Source: a virus. Taken from it: DNA of 22,913 nucleotides. Position 1 is the first letter of the stretch. The number at the start of each line of letters is the position of its first letter. The position numbers and the translations under genes were made by a program. Below, one piece after another: positions 1-8,011 of this stretch. The stretch spans positions 1 through 22,913 of the IMG/VR virus record IMGVR_UViG_3300047481_000096; one strand, written 5' to 3'. The notes beneath the pieces are model-generated. The model was not told the DNA's origin. It was given only the letters and a program-made list of their open reading frames with translations, and searched no databases.

Positions 1-83
1 GTGATCTGCTCATCAGTCGCGTTGTCTGGACCCTCAATTCTGAGGATCGAACCGTCAGGCGCTTGGACTCGGTAAACGGCCAT
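1..83 (-). CDS. N-terminus of a large virion protein, probably gp16-like ejection protein (partial)
   Basis: Only the first 27 codons lie in the window; the gene continues past base 1. The ATG at 83-81 overlaps the TAA of the preceding ejection-protein gene by one base (TAATG), so it is translationally coupled. The visible residues begin MAVYRVQAPDGS and continue with ILRIEGPDNATDEQ, a short N-terminal module I recognise from large phage structural and ejection proteins. In P22 the gene after 20 is 16, the third ejected protein, and the position here matches. Function is therefore inferred from order, not from a domain. It could instead be another internal virion protein or a transglycosylase-bearing protein. 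Confidence 0.55.
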   Translation of the reverse strand, partial: MAVYRVQAPDGSILRIEGPDNATDEQI

Positions 84-1444
84 TATTCTCTACCCAAGAC
101 CCGGAAGCCAGAGGGCATGGCAGCAGGCGCAGCGGTAGGAGCAACTGCCCGGTCTGTCGCTGTACCCATTGCACTCGGTACGCCAGGAGCCTGTGCTGGA
201 GCTGCACCACCAGGTCCAGCAGGCCGATCTGGAGCTGCACCAACACCGTATTTCCGGGCGGCTTCGTCTCGACCCTTCAAAATCAACCTTTGAGCTTCCA
301 TAAGGTTTTTGCCAAGCTGCTCTGGACTCTGACGAAGACTTAAATTTGTAAGGGCGGCTTGAAGTGCAGCCCCTTCTTTTTCTGACAAAGCGCCCAGTCC
401 TTTCATCTTTTCGACCTGAGTAAGGAAAGCTTGCGATTTGAGAGATTCAATTAACTCTTCAAAATCTGCTGTGTCCTGAGACAGCGTTGGCAGGCGAGTC
501 GAGATCGGGCCTGTGGCAGACTCGACATAACCCTTGGGCTTTGTGATGTCGATCTTTCCAGACTTGTCTTTTCCCCACCCGGCCAGTGCGCGGTCAGCAG
601 TGTTCAAGAAGTTGTCAAAGTTGGCAAATGCGTTGTTGGCATCTGAGACCTTCTTGCGGAGCTTGTCATCGCGCTCAACTTGAGCGTCTGCAAGTTTCTG
701 CTCAAGCTCACGACGCTTCAAAAGATTCTCTTCTTGCTTCAGCTGGGCATTAAGCGCATTGATTTTGAGGTTTGCTCTTGCAACCTCTGCGTCTACCGCA
801 TAGTTTTCGATCTGGGCTTTTTTTAACCCAAGATCCGCTACGGCCTGAGATTCTGCAAAGTTTGCATCGACCGCCGCTTTTTTTGCCTTGGCGGTTTGCT
901 CTTCAACTCTCCCTGGGCGCAGCTCTTGCGCCTCAAGAGTCTGAACCACCTTGCCGAACTTTTCTGGATTGAGAAGCGTCAGCGAAAAGTTGGTGATGGC
1001 CTTTGCCTTGTTGACTCGATCTGGATCTTCGGTGTTTGAAAGAATCTGCTGAATCTGATCGTAAGTCGTCGTCGGTAGACCAGCTGTCTTCCGAGCTTGG
1101 ATGGTCTTTTCAACAACATTCAAAGCAACATCAGGGTTTTGATTTTCAAGGGACACGGCAATCTGTGCGCCAACATCGAACTCTGAGTCGAGCTGCTCTT
1201 GGCTGAATCGGCCAGCAACGTCTTTGATGACTTCTCGCTGACTCGGATACTTCAAAGCAAACTCGTTGAATGCTCTCATCGAGGGGTTTTGTAATACTTG
1301 CTGAAGGTCGGTTGAATATTGAACCTTCAGTTCTTCGGCTGCTTTTCGCTGTTGACGCGCTTGTAATGCTTCACCAAAACCCTCGATTGCACCTGGGATG
1401 TCTACCCTGGGCATCATTCCTAAATAATTGATAGGCTGAACCAT
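83..1444 (-). CDS. DNA transfer (ejection) protein, P22 gp20-like
   Basis: A 453-residue protein in the position of P22 gene 20 and close to its length (about 470). It is predicted to be carried in the virion and ejected to help DNA cross the cell envelope. The sequence is largely helical and charged: residues about 180-270 are rich in A, K, E and Q with heptad-like spacing (a coiled coil is likely), while the last 50 residues are a low-complexity Pro/Ala/Gly tail. No enzyme motif is visible. It starts at an ATG 9 bases after the stop of the gp7-like gene and ends with a TAATG overlap into the next gene. The call rests on composition plus synteny; sequence similarity to gp20 itself is not obvious by eye. 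Confidence 0.6.
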   Translation of the reverse strand: MVQPINYLGMMPRVDIPGAIEGFGEALQARQQRKAAEELKVQYSTDLQQVLQNPSMRAFNEFALKYPSQREVIKDVAGRFSQEQLDSEFDVGAQIAVSLENQNPDVALNVVEKTIQARKTAGLPTTTYDQIQQILSNTEDPDRVNKAKAITNFSLTLLNPEKFGKVVQTLEAQELRPGRVEEQTAKAKKAAVDANFAESQAVADLGLKKAQIENYAVDAEVARANLKINALNAQLKQEENLLKRRELEQKLADAQVERDDKLRKKVSDANNAFANFDNFLNTADRALAGWGKDKSGKIDITKPKGYVESATGPISTRLPTLSQDTADFEELIESLKSQAFLTQVEKMKGLGALSEKEGAALQAALTNLSLRQSPEQLGKNLMEAQRLILKGRDEAARKYGVGAAPDRPAGPGGAAPAQAPGVPSAMGTATDRAVAPTAAPAAMPSGFRVLGRE

Positions 1445-1453
1445 GTTGAGTCC

Positions 1454-2095
1454 TTAAAAGAATCCAGCGGCTGTTTTACCAATGGCCAACAGATCACCAA
1501 AAGCTTGTCTGGGTACGGAGCCTCTGGCAATAATTCCACCAGCCCTTGCAGCGCCAGCTTGACCAAGAAGATCACCAATTGCTCCAGCAGACTCCATGCC
1601 TGCCGCGGCCTGCCCAGCGGCAGATGCCTGGCTAATCTTTGTTAGACCACCAAGATTTGTAAATTGCTGTTGAATGATGTCGGAAAGAAGTTGCGGTCGA
1701 AACTGAGCGAGTGCGGCCTGCACATTCCCACCGCGAAGACCGCCAGTGGCCGATGCTCTCTGAAGCAATGCTTCTTCGCCTTGCCTTGTCAGCGCTTGCA
1801 AAACTGGGCTTGTTTCAAGGCCACTAATGGCTCTTTGTTGCGCCGCAGTACCTCTCAGTCCTAGCAATTCTTGCTGTGCTTGTAATGCGCCAGTAACTCC
1901 AGGCTCACCTACGCCAGCCGTTACAAAAGGCGACATCAGCTCAATCAGCTTGTCAAACTGGCGACGCTGTTCTGCAATGCCTGCTTCGGCAGCCTGGGCC
2001 TGGAGTTGTCCAGCCCGTTCTGCCGCTTGACCTGCCTGTTTAGCCCCGGTGATCCCACCGACGACATCACCAATAAAATCTCCGACGAAACTCAT
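1454..2095 (-). CDS. DNA transfer protein, P22 gp7-like
   Basis: A 213-residue protein of the family usually annotated as phage DNA transfer protein (P22 gp7 class), part of the ejected internal protein set. The N-terminus (FVGDFIGDVVGGITGAKQA) is Gly/Ala-rich and amphipathic, as expected for a membrane-inserting ejection protein. The central segment SATGGLRGGNVQAALAQF is the most characteristic stretch. An upstream in-frame ATG at 2107 exists, but the ATG at 2095 is preferred: it has GGAG six bases upstream and forms an ATGA overlap (2092-2095) with the stop of the preceding gene. The C-terminal half is again Gly/Ala-rich. No catalytic motif is present. Confidence 0.7.
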   Translation of the reverse strand: MSFVGDFIGDVVGGITGAKQAGQAAERAGQLQAQAAEAGIAEQRRQFDKLIELMSPFVTAGVGEPGVTGALQAQQELLGLRGTAAQQRAISGLETSPVLQALTRQGEEALLQRASATGGLRGGNVQAALAQFRPQLLSDIIQQQFTNLGGLTKISQASAAGQAAAGMESAGAIGDLLGQAGAARAGGIIARGSVPRQAFGDLLAIGKTAAGFF

Positions 2096-2610
2096 GTCAA
2101 TCTCCATTCTTGGCGAGTAATGCCAAGCATATAAACTCCGACCGCCTCACCGTCTTTTACGGCAGCGCATCGACGAAAACCTTCTTCTTTCATCCCAAGC
2201 TTGTGACCGTAGTTCTTTGCTTTCTTGAGATACTCATAAATGTGCGCCGTCACCCGCATTACGCCTTGCTGGAATGCCCAGGTTAAGAACATATCCCCGA
2301 GCTTCCTGGAGTGCTTCAAAGCAGACTTAAACAGTAGCGAGTGCCACTCAATCTCATGCTCGGAAAACCGAATTGCCAGGAAAGCGCCAACGAATCTATT
2401 GTCAATCCATGCTGACAAATAGGTGGCGAGGGGGTGAACGACAGGTCGAAGCTCACGGCCATCTGCCGCGATGCTTGCGATGTAGGAGTCTGAATAAACC
2501 TCACGCAAATGCTGACCCGTAATCCCGACTGTCAATTTCACTTCTCCGAGTGAGTTGAGCTGTCGGCGGCTCTTGAGGCTCGACAGAATAATTGTCTCAC
2601 AACGGTTCAT
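2092..2610 (-). CDS. GNAT-like acetyltransferase fold protein in the virion module
   Basis: A 172-residue protein resembling the Gcn5-related N-acetyltransferase fold. The C-terminal half contains YEYLKKAKNYGHKLGMKEEG followed by FRRCAAVKDGEAV and a closing LGITRQEW. This is the usual GNAT pattern in which an aromatic or small residue precedes helix 4, then G(F/M)xxEG, then a strand and a terminal R-x-E-W. A similar GNAT-like protein is found among phage internal or head-assembly proteins (for example T7 gp13), so a structural rather than enzymatic role is possible. The longer open frame to 2760 runs inside the upstream gene and is not used; the ATG at 2610 lies 4 bases after that gene's stop. 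It occupies the slot of P22 gene 14. Confidence 0.65.
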   Translation of the reverse strand: MNRCETIILSSLKSRRQLNSLGEVKLTVGITGQHLREVYSDSYIASIAADGRELRPVVHPLATYLSAWIDNRFVGAFLAIRFSEHEIEWHSLLFKSALKHSRKLGDMFLTWAFQQGVMRVTAHIYEYLKKAKNYGHKLGMKEEGFRRCAAVKDGEAVGVYMLGITRQEWRLT

Positions 2611-2614
2611 TTCG

Positions 2615-2953
2615 TCAACCCGTGATCTCGCGCCCTGATGCGCGAATCGTAAGAGATGTTGCTGCGCTTGCGATGGTGGAGATAAATCCACCCGGCTCGA
2701 GCGCCTGGCCCACCAGCTCGGGGCAAGTGTAAGTCTCGTCTGGGGCAATCGACCGAGCATCGACGATCAGATTGTCAACGCCAGGTACGCCGCCAGAGGT
2801 CACAAGATTGACCGAAATGGTTACGTTTCCAGCGCTGGTGTTGGTCACAGTGAACTTGTCAATGATCGCCTTTGCGTTGACCGCGGTATATTGCGTGGTC
2901 TGGGCGTTTTCAGCCTGCTTGGCTGGAATGAGGACTTTGACTGAGACGGCCAT
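2615..2953 (-). CDS. Small beta-rich phage structural protein
   Basis: A 112-residue protein with alternating hydrophobic and Thr/Ser/Val positions (for example DKFTVTNTSAGNVTISVNL), suggesting a single beta-sandwich domain like those of small virion decoration or tail-tip proteins. No signal peptide or membrane segment is seen. It has a good AGGAG ribosome binding site six bases before the ATG at 2953 and follows the needle-like gene after 8 bases, so it is part of the tail/ejection transcript. P22 has no obvious counterpart between genes 26 and 14, so this is an accessory structural gene. Function is otherwise unknown. Confidence 0.6.
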   Translation of the reverse strand: MAVSVKVLIPAKQAENAQTTQYTAVNAKAIIDKFTVTNTSAGNVTISVNLVTSGGVPGVDNLIVDARSIAPDETYTCPELVGQALEPGGFISTIASAATSLTIRASGREITG

Positions 2954-2961
2954 GATTACTC

Positions 2962-4197
2962 CTACAGTTGAATTTGATTGACTGCGACAATGCCAGCGGG
3001 GGCTGCTGGGTAGTCATTTGGAGCGACTCCACCAGCTGCAATGGTCACAAGCGAGACGTTCGTGCTATCGGCCTGCCACCATAGTTCGATGTAATCGCCT
3101 GCATCGAGACTGAAAAACTCTGAGAGCGAAATCGGTGAATATCCATTATTGATGTCAAGCGTGATTGCTCTTGTCGTGTTGGCAATGTTTGTTCCGTTCT
3201 TTTTGAACCAGAAAAGAATGTTTTTTGCGCTTGAGCTGCCGCTTTGAAGCTGAAGTGTTACGTCAAACTGATAAAGACCAGACTCAACCACCGTCAGTTG
3301 GGAACTTGAAACAATGCTGATGCCATTGGCAATCTCGGTGTTGTCCCAGGTGATGACGTTGGAAGTGTTGGCTCCCGTTGGGGAAGTTGACGCACCAGTC
3401 TTGGTGAACTCGCCATAGTATTGCTGTTGCTGGATGGTCGGTCGAACGAAAATCTCGCCTGTGGTGGCATTGCTCTCAAGAACAGCGGCCACCGGGATCA
3501 CGTTGTCTGGGGCGGTAGGCTTGACGTTGGTCAGACCTCCAGCCACCGTCGGGCTTGCATAAAGAACGTCTCCGATTGAGAAGGCGCTTGTGTCGATTCC
3601 CTCAATATGGCCCCAGACCTGGGCATAGCCAATCTGTCCAGCGTTCGGAAGATCATGGGCCATGATTCCCAGAATGTAGAGCGATGGGCTTGAACCGTCA
3701 GCAAGATAAGGCGCAACAGAAATCACGTTGTTGGCGCTGACACCGACGAATCCAACAACTTCACCCTTATTGATCGTCGAGCCTGTGGCGTTCTCCACTC
3801 TCGCGTAATAATCAAGGCCAATCCTCTGGATCACCCCATAATCCATGCCTAGCTGCGCGGTCTGCTCTGCGTTATCCCAGGCAAGCCTTCGGATTCGCTC
3901 AACATGAGGCGCGGCCTGGTTGAGATCGATGTAATCCGTGACAACAGAATTATTGTTCTCGATGGATGGAGCAGACGCGAGAAGCTGAACTATTCTTTGC
4001 AGTGCCGCAATCTGTGCGAGGGCTTCGTTGGCGCTGGCCGCTGCCGAGTCTGCTTGGAACTCAAAGTCTGTCCCGACGATTGGGGCCAGGGTCTGGACGG
4101 TGGCAAACAGATTTTCAAACTGCTTGATCTGCTCAAAGTCTTGGAGGAAAGAAGCTAACTGGTCTCGGGTTAGCTTTAACGGGGGAATGATGGCCAT
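2962..4197 (-). CDS. Tail needle or short fibre candidate with C1q/TNF-like C-terminal domain
   Basis: A 411-residue protein in the gene position of P22 gp26 (tail needle), directly after the gp10-like gene. Residues 1-120 are helical and heptad-like (FLQDFEQIKQFENLFATVQT and following), fitting a trimeric coiled coil. Residues about 125-255 (from DYYARVENATGSTINKGEVV to GEIFVRP) form a Gly/Val-rich beta module that recurs in phage fibres. Residues about 270-400 resemble a C1q/TNF-like jelly roll: the strand pattern ESGLYQFDVTLQL, then NILFWFKKNG, then SLDAGDYIELWW is typical. The Sf6 tail needle is known to carry a TNF-like knob, so a needle with a receptor-interacting tip is a reasonable reading. 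Other options are a tail or head fibre. Start is set by coupling, one base after the gp10-like stop. Confidence 0.55.
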   Translation of the reverse strand: MAIIPPLKLTRDQLASFLQDFEQIKQFENLFATVQTLAPIVGTDFEFQADSAAASANEALAQIAALQRIVQLLASAPSIENNNSVVTDYIDLNQAAPHVERIRRLAWDNAEQTAQLGMDYGVIQRIGLDYYARVENATGSTINKGEVVGFVGVSANNVISVAPYLADGSSPSLYILGIMAHDLPNAGQIGYAQVWGHIEGIDTSAFSIGDVLYASPTVAGGLTNVKPTAPDNVIPVAAVLESNATTGEIFVRPTIQQQQYYGEFTKTGASTSPTGANTSNVITWDNTEIANGISIVSSSQLTVVESGLYQFDVTLQLQSGSSSAKNILFWFKKNGTNIANTTRAITLDINNGYSPISLSEFFSLDAGDYIELWWQADSTNVSLVTIAAGGVAPNDYPAAPAGIVAVNQIQL

Positions 4198-4198
4198 G

Positions 4199-5608
4199 TC
4201 ATGCCGCCATTGGCTCGATTTGAGCCTCTAATCGTGCAACCGAGATGTGGGCATCGCTTGTGCCTCTAAATCGCTGGATGCGCCAGTTCCGCATGAATCC
4301 TTGCTGGAACCAGACAAGACGCTTGGCGGGGCTTCCTGTCGTGCCGACCTTGATGAATCGGTCCTGAGAGTAGCTCTTACCGTCGATTGAGTATGAGGTC
4401 GAGATCACCGGGTCCAGGCCGAGGGCGACGCTTCCTGTCAAGCTGACCAGCTCCATCTGGTGGAAGACTGCTCCCAGGCTCTCGTTGTACACAATGATCG
4501 TCCCGAATTCCCATCGAACAATCTGGCCCCAATGGCTCGAGATGTCCTCCGAAACTATGCCAAGGTTGGATGATTGAGGGTCGCCAAGAATCCATTTGTC
4601 ATAGCAATAGATAAAGTTTCTAGCACGATACTGCTCAAATCCAGCAAGAGAAGTTGTCAACACAAACCAAACTAGTTGGCCCAGCGCAGCGCTGGTCGTT
4701 CCATCAAAGACCAGCGTTCTGTCGGGAAGGTGTATATACAAAAAGGTGTGGTCTTTTTCGACCCTCTGCTCGAGCAGAATCTGAGACAGAGTTGCTTCGG
4801 AGTAACCCTCGAGGATTTGGTCAATCTCCCTGGTGGCAATCTTCTCTGTCGTTGCATTCGCGGCTAGGTAAACGCTGGGAGCCTCACCGCGGCCACCGCC
4901 TACAAAGGCGATTCTCTGCATGAACTCACAGCAGGCATGAGTCCCAACAGCGCCCTTTTGGACCTGCGCTCCATCGACTCGATTAAACGGGAAGAAGTCA
5001 CCGCCCACGTTGTCGAACACTTCTATTGTGTTGGCATTGATTGCATAGACTTCGTTCCTGAGTTTAATCAGGGCCACCACGGGGTCAGGATCGACCTCAG
5101 AGCTTCCGTACTTGAGGGGGTTGACCTGAGTCGGGTCTGTCAGCTCGGTGACCACCAGGAACTCGCCATCGGTCGTCATAAAGTAACCATCGACCCAGAC
5201 GACATCGAGGACCAATCCAAGATCAGGGTCGGTGACCTGAATCAGGCCAAGAGTCGGAGAATAATAGTAAAGTCGGCCACCAGATGCGACTGCAAGGCGG
5301 TCAAATGAATAGTCCATCGAGACTAGATCATCTGTTGGACCGCCAACATCACCAAGGATAGTCACCACCCCAGCCGAGGAAACGGTCACCAGCTTGCTTC
5401 CCATCACTCGATAGCAGATTCCTTGCCACTCGATCCCACCGCGGTCAACGCCTGGGCCTGTGGCGAACTGCACCACACCGTCACCAGGCCGAAGGTAGCC
5501 GTTCGAGATGCCACTTTTAAGAGACACAGGGACCATGTTCACCGGGTAAGACTGGCGAAGGTCTGGGGCGTTATCGGCAAAGACACCGTTGAGGATAGGA
5601 ATCTGCAT
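4199..5608 (-). CDS. Packaged DNA stabilization protein, P22 gp10-like (tail hub)
   Basis: A 469-residue protein very close to the length of P22 gp10 (472). In P22 this hexameric hub binds gp4 below the portal, holds the packaged DNA in and accepts the tail needle. Features shared with gp10 include the opening with a SYPVNMVP motif and GYLRPGDGV, the segment VQKGAVGTHACCEFMQRIAF, APSVYLAANATTEKIATREI with ILEGYSEATL, and the block TFLYIHLPDRTLVFDGTTSA. These occur in the same order as in gp10 (compare HLPRHVLVYDASSS). The sequence is beta-rich throughout, as expected for the propeller-like fold. It begins at an ATG overlapping the previous TAA (TAATG at 5606-5610). Position between the gp4-like and needle-like genes supports the call. 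Confidence 0.88.
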   Translation of the reverse strand: MQIPILNGVFADNAPDLRQSYPVNMVPVSLKSGISNGYLRPGDGVVQFATGPGVDRGGIEWQGICYRVMGSKLVTVSSAGVVTILGDVGGPTDDLVSMDYSFDRLAVASGGRLYYYSPTLGLIQVTDPDLGLVLDVVWVDGYFMTTDGEFLVVTELTDPTQVNPLKYGSSEVDPDPVVALIKLRNEVYAINANTIEVFDNVGGDFFPFNRVDGAQVQKGAVGTHACCEFMQRIAFVGGGRGEAPSVYLAANATTEKIATREIDQILEGYSEATLSQILLEQRVEKDHTFLYIHLPDRTLVFDGTTSAALGQLVWFVLTTSLAGFEQYRARNFIYCYDKWILGDPQSSNLGIVSEDISSHWGQIVRWEFGTIIVYNESLGAVFHQMELVSLTGSVALGLDPVISTSYSIDGKSYSQDRFIKVGTTGSPAKRLVWFQQGFMRNWRIQRFRGTSDAHISVARLEAQIEPMAA

Positions 5609-5934
5609 TATTTTTTCGTCGCCTCATAACGCTTGAGAAGCGCCCGACCTTTTGCGGCAAGCCTGGCTGCGGCAGCTGGCGTACCAGGTGCAGGCTCACC
5701 CCATGCTCGAGCTGCAAGGGCAAGCCTTGTCGGCTCACCGTTGGGTTTTTTGAGTGGCCCAGCCGGGTTGGTATAGAAGCGAGTAAGGAAAGATCCTTTC
5801 CTTTTCATCTTCTCTGGCGTGTTGGCTGCGCCTTTAACGCCTGGCTTGAGGTTTGCGCCTTCAGTCCTTTTGAAGTGCGCTCGGCCAGCCGCCGTCAGCC
5901 CACCTTTTGGGTCTTTGAGCGGCTGCTTGGCCAT
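5608..5934 (-). CDS. Small basic phage protein (DUF6321-like)
   Basis: A 108-residue, strongly basic protein. The N-terminal half has KGGLTAAGRAHFKRTEGANL, then GVKGAANTPEKMKRKGSFLT, a pattern I recognise from short phage-encoded proteins of the DUF6321 type. The C-terminal part is Ala/Arg/Lys-rich and helical and ends in Lys residues. No function is established for the family as far as I know. Its net positive charge and position inside the virion gene block suggest a nucleic-acid-binding or internal virion role, which is inference. Both junctions are TAATG overlaps, so it is translated in tight coupling between the fibre-like and gp10-like genes. Confidence 0.6.
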   Translation of the reverse strand: MAKQPLKDPKGGLTAAGRAHFKRTEGANLKPGVKGAANTPEKMKRKGSFLTRFYTNPAGPLKKPNGEPTRLALAARAWGEPAPGTPAAAARLAAKGRALLKRYEATKK

Positions 5935-7157
5935 TAGGCAGATACCGCTTTGATGACCGCAAAACGGATCACAATCGCTTCGGCCAGCGCACCAGCAGTC
6001 ACGTTTCGGACATTGATTGAGGCCGATCCAGCAGCCGATTGAGCGTTCAGGGTGTACGAACCAGCAGTACCGCCAGAGATGTGGTTCATCACCAAAATGT
6101 CTCCAGCTTCTATTGTGCTATTGGTCAGGGTAAACGATACAGTCGTGTCAGCGCCAAGGTTTGCCGCGTTCATCGTGATCGAGCCGTTAGTTTTATCAAG
6201 GGTGACACCCGTGGACTTGTCGGTTAGCTGTGTGACCGTGCCACCAGAGCCTGTGTTGTAGCCCTGCTTTCCAGTGCCTGTGATGAGCTGGCTTCCAGAG
6301 GTCGAGAGACTTGTACCAGTTGCAGCTCCGATCACGGGAGTGACCAGGGTTGGCGTATTGGCAAAGACCAGCGCACCAGATCCAGTCTCGTCGGTAACGG
6401 CTGCGGCCAGGTTGGCAGATGATGGAGTGCCAAGGAATGTGGCCACGCCAGCACCAAGACTGGTGATTCCTGTTCCACCGTTGGCCACTGGGAGCGTTCC
6501 TGTAACGCCAGTCGTTAGCGGCAAACCCGTGCAGTTCGTCAGCGTTCCAGAAGTCGGGGTGCCAAGGATCGGGGTGACAAGCGTTGGAGTGTCGTTAAAA
6601 ACCAACAGTCCTGTGCCTGTCTCGTCGGTCATTGCCGCACGAAGATTGGCGCTCGTTGGGCTTGCAAGCCAGGCTTGAACGCCAGCTGCGTAAGTGGTCT
6701 CAGCATTGATCTGATACCAAGAGTTCGTCGCTTCGTAGTACCGAACGCGAACCGCCGAACCACCAGCTAGGCTCAGAATCGAACCATAAAGCGCCACAGC
6801 TCCATTCAGACCAATCGTCAACGATGTGATCGTTTGCGTGGTGCTGATAAGAATTTCCGTGCCGTCTGGTGTGAGCGTGTTAACTGGGAGATTGATCGTT
6901 CCAGCTGCAAGCGGCCCGGCTGGTTGCAACAACGCCCATTGCTGCTCTGCAACGGGAGTCGGTAAGTTAATCACAAAAGGGCTGGTCGGAACGTAAAGGT
7001 TCACCGCCATCGTTGGCGATGCAAAGTTCTGCTGGAAGAAGGTCAGCAGTGAGCTGACAGGCAGTCTCCGCGCATCACCGTTGTTCGGCGTGTAGACCGC
7101 GAACTGGTCACCAGGCGAGACCTGTGCAAGAAGTGGAAGCTGATTGATGGTAGGCAT
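5934..7157 (-). CDS. Repeat-containing tail fibre or collar-like protein
   Basis: A 407-residue protein, Thr/Gly/Ala/Val-rich. The N-terminus (INQLPLLAQVSPGDQFAVYT, then NGDARRLPVSSLLTFFQQNF) is a recurring head-proximal attachment module of phage fibre proteins. Residues 159-207 and 237-285 are two copies of a repeat (for example TDETGTGLLVFNDTPTLVTP versus TDETGSGALVFANTPTLVTP) with a 78-residue period, joined by a TLPVANGGTGITSLG linker; the NGGTGxTS element is common in phage fibres. The last 80 residues look like a compact beta domain. No enzymatic tailspike motif is visible. It sits between the gp4-like and gp10-like genes, where P22 has no gene, so it is an inserted virion appendage gene. 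GAGGA precedes the ATG at 7157. Confidence 0.65.
   Translation of the reverse strand: MPTINQLPLLAQVSPGDQFAVYTPNNGDARRLPVSSLLTFFQQNFASPTMAVNLYVPTSPFVINLPTPVAEQQWALLQPAGPLAAGTINLPVNTLTPDGTEILISTTQTITSLTIGLNGAVALYGSILSLAGGSAVRVRYYEATNSWYQINAETTYAAGVQAWLASPTSANLRAAMTDETGTGLLVFNDTPTLVTPILGTPTSGTLTNCTGLPLTTGVTGTLPVANGGTGITSLGAGVATFLGTPSSANLAAAVTDETGSGALVFANTPTLVTPVIGAATGTSLSTSGSQLITGTGKQGYNTGSGGTVTQLTDKSTGVTLDKTNGSITMNAANLGADTTVSFTLTNSTIEAGDILVMNHISGGTAGSYTLNAQSAAGSASINVRNVTAGALAEAIVIRFAVIKAVSA
6303..6449 (-). repeat. Copy 2 of the intragenic repeat in the fibre-like gene
   Basis: Encodes residues 237-285 of the fibre-like protein. Compared with copy 1 it conserves the order S-A-N-L, T-D-E-T-G-(S/T)-G, L-V-F, T-P-T-L-V-T-P and the following G. 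The two copies are offset by 234 bases, an exact multiple of three, so unequal recombination between them would keep the frame. Confidence 0.75.
6537..6683 (-). repeat. Copy 1 of the intragenic repeat in the fibre-like gene
   Basis: Encodes residues 159-207 of the fibre-like protein (begins VQAWLASPTSANLRAAMTD). It matches copy 2 at most positions of a 49-residue block; the divergence suggests an old duplication or a modular repeat acquired as such. Confidence 0.75.
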
Positions 7158-7164
7158 GGTGTCC

Positions 7165-7668
7165 TCAGTAATAGGTGTTGTTTGAGACGTTCACAGGCTC
7201 GAGGTAGCCCTCTGCGCCAGTCTGAACAGGACTCTGCGGGGGTGGAAGGAAAGGATCGTCGATTCTCCAAGGCTTCTGGCCAGCACCAGCAGGCATAGTC
7301 CTGGGGAGCTGCATATCGATGGGGTAGGTCGCTCTCTGGAGAAGGACGTTGTAAGCCTGCTTGGCGGTGGATTTCACCTCAATCGCCACTTGCTTACCAA
7401 AGCTCGGCGCAATTCGGATGGCGAGGTTGGTGTATATCGCCTCATACGCTGAATCAGGTACATCAGTCTCCTGATCGAGGTCTGAGTCCTGGGGGTTTGA
7501 TGGAAGCGGGTAGGCAAGGCGAATCCCTTGTGCGTTCCAGGTGGCCATCATCGTATCGAGACGACGAAGCGCCGACTGGAGCTGCTCGGGTTGAAGGTCG
7601 AAGACGTAGCCTGCGAGGCCGATCTCGTCGAACGCTTGCTCTACAAACTGACGCTTAGTCCACCCCAT
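7165..7668 (-). CDS. Tail accessory factor, P22 gp4-like
   Basis: A 167-residue protein, nearly the length of P22 gp4 (166). In P22, gp4 is the first protein to bind under the portal ring and bridges it to gp10. The sequence is largely helical, with GYVFDLQPEQLQSALRRLDT, then MATWNAQGI and YEAIYTNLAIRIAPSFGKQV, which is the typical pattern of this adaptor family (DLxPEQLQxALxxLDxMMAxW). It sits upstream of the gp10-like gene as in P22, separated by two extra genes. Two adjacent ATG codons exist at 7671 and 7668; the second has the better spacing to GAGG. The start lies inside the end of the preceding gene (stop at 7655), indicating coupling. Confidence 0.85.
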   Translation of the reverse strand: MGWTKRQFVEQAFDEIGLAGYVFDLQPEQLQSALRRLDTMMATWNAQGIRLAYPLPSNPQDSDLDQETDVPDSAYEAIYTNLAIRIAPSFGKQVAIEVKSTAKQAYNVLLQRATYPIDMQLPRTMPAGAGQKPWRIDDPFLPPPQSPVQTGAEGYLEPVNVSNNTYY

Positions 7669-8011
7669 CATCTCCCTCGACTTTCTCGCCGATCAAGGCA
7701 ATCAACTTCTTATCGCTGGTGCGGCCATCGAACTTGATGTCCAGATCCTTTGCCATCTGCTCGAGTTCTGCTCGAGTGGGTGGCGTGTCATCCTCCACCA
7801 GCTCTCCAACCACTTCTTCGACCAATTCTTTGACTTCAACAGCTTTAGGTGCAGCGAATCCGCAAGCCTCATCTCTTGTGGCCAGCCAGCCCTCTTTGAG
7901 CATCAGCTGGCGCTCGGCTTCGTCTTCAACTGCGCGGTACTGATACCGCTTGCGCTTGTACAGCCCTGGGCCACCGCCTGCTTTGTAAACGAATGTCGGG
8001 AATTGAATCAT
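7655..8011 (-). CDS. Phage protein with C-terminal HeH/LEM-like motif
   Basis: A 118-residue protein. Residues 1-50 (FPTFVYKAGGGPGLYKRKRY, then RAVEDEAERQLMLKEGWLAT) form a module seen in small phage structural-region proteins that carry the phrase 'YxAVEDEAExxxxLxxGW'. The middle (about 55-76) is an acidic Glu/Val/Asp linker. The C-terminus TRAELEQMAKDLDIKFDGRT followed by SDKKLIALI resembles the HeH/LEM or SAP-type helix-extension-helix fold, often DNA- or protein-binding. The ATG at 8011 overlaps the preceding TGA as ATGA, and its end overlaps the gp4-like gene. Exact role unknown; probably head or head-tail joining related from position. Confidence 0.65.
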   Translation of the reverse strand: MIQFPTFVYKAGGGPGLYKRKRYQYRAVEDEAERQLMLKEGWLATRDEACGFAAPKAVEVKELVEEVVGELVEDDTPPTRAELEQMAKDLDIKFDGRTSDKKLIALIGEKVEGDDGVD

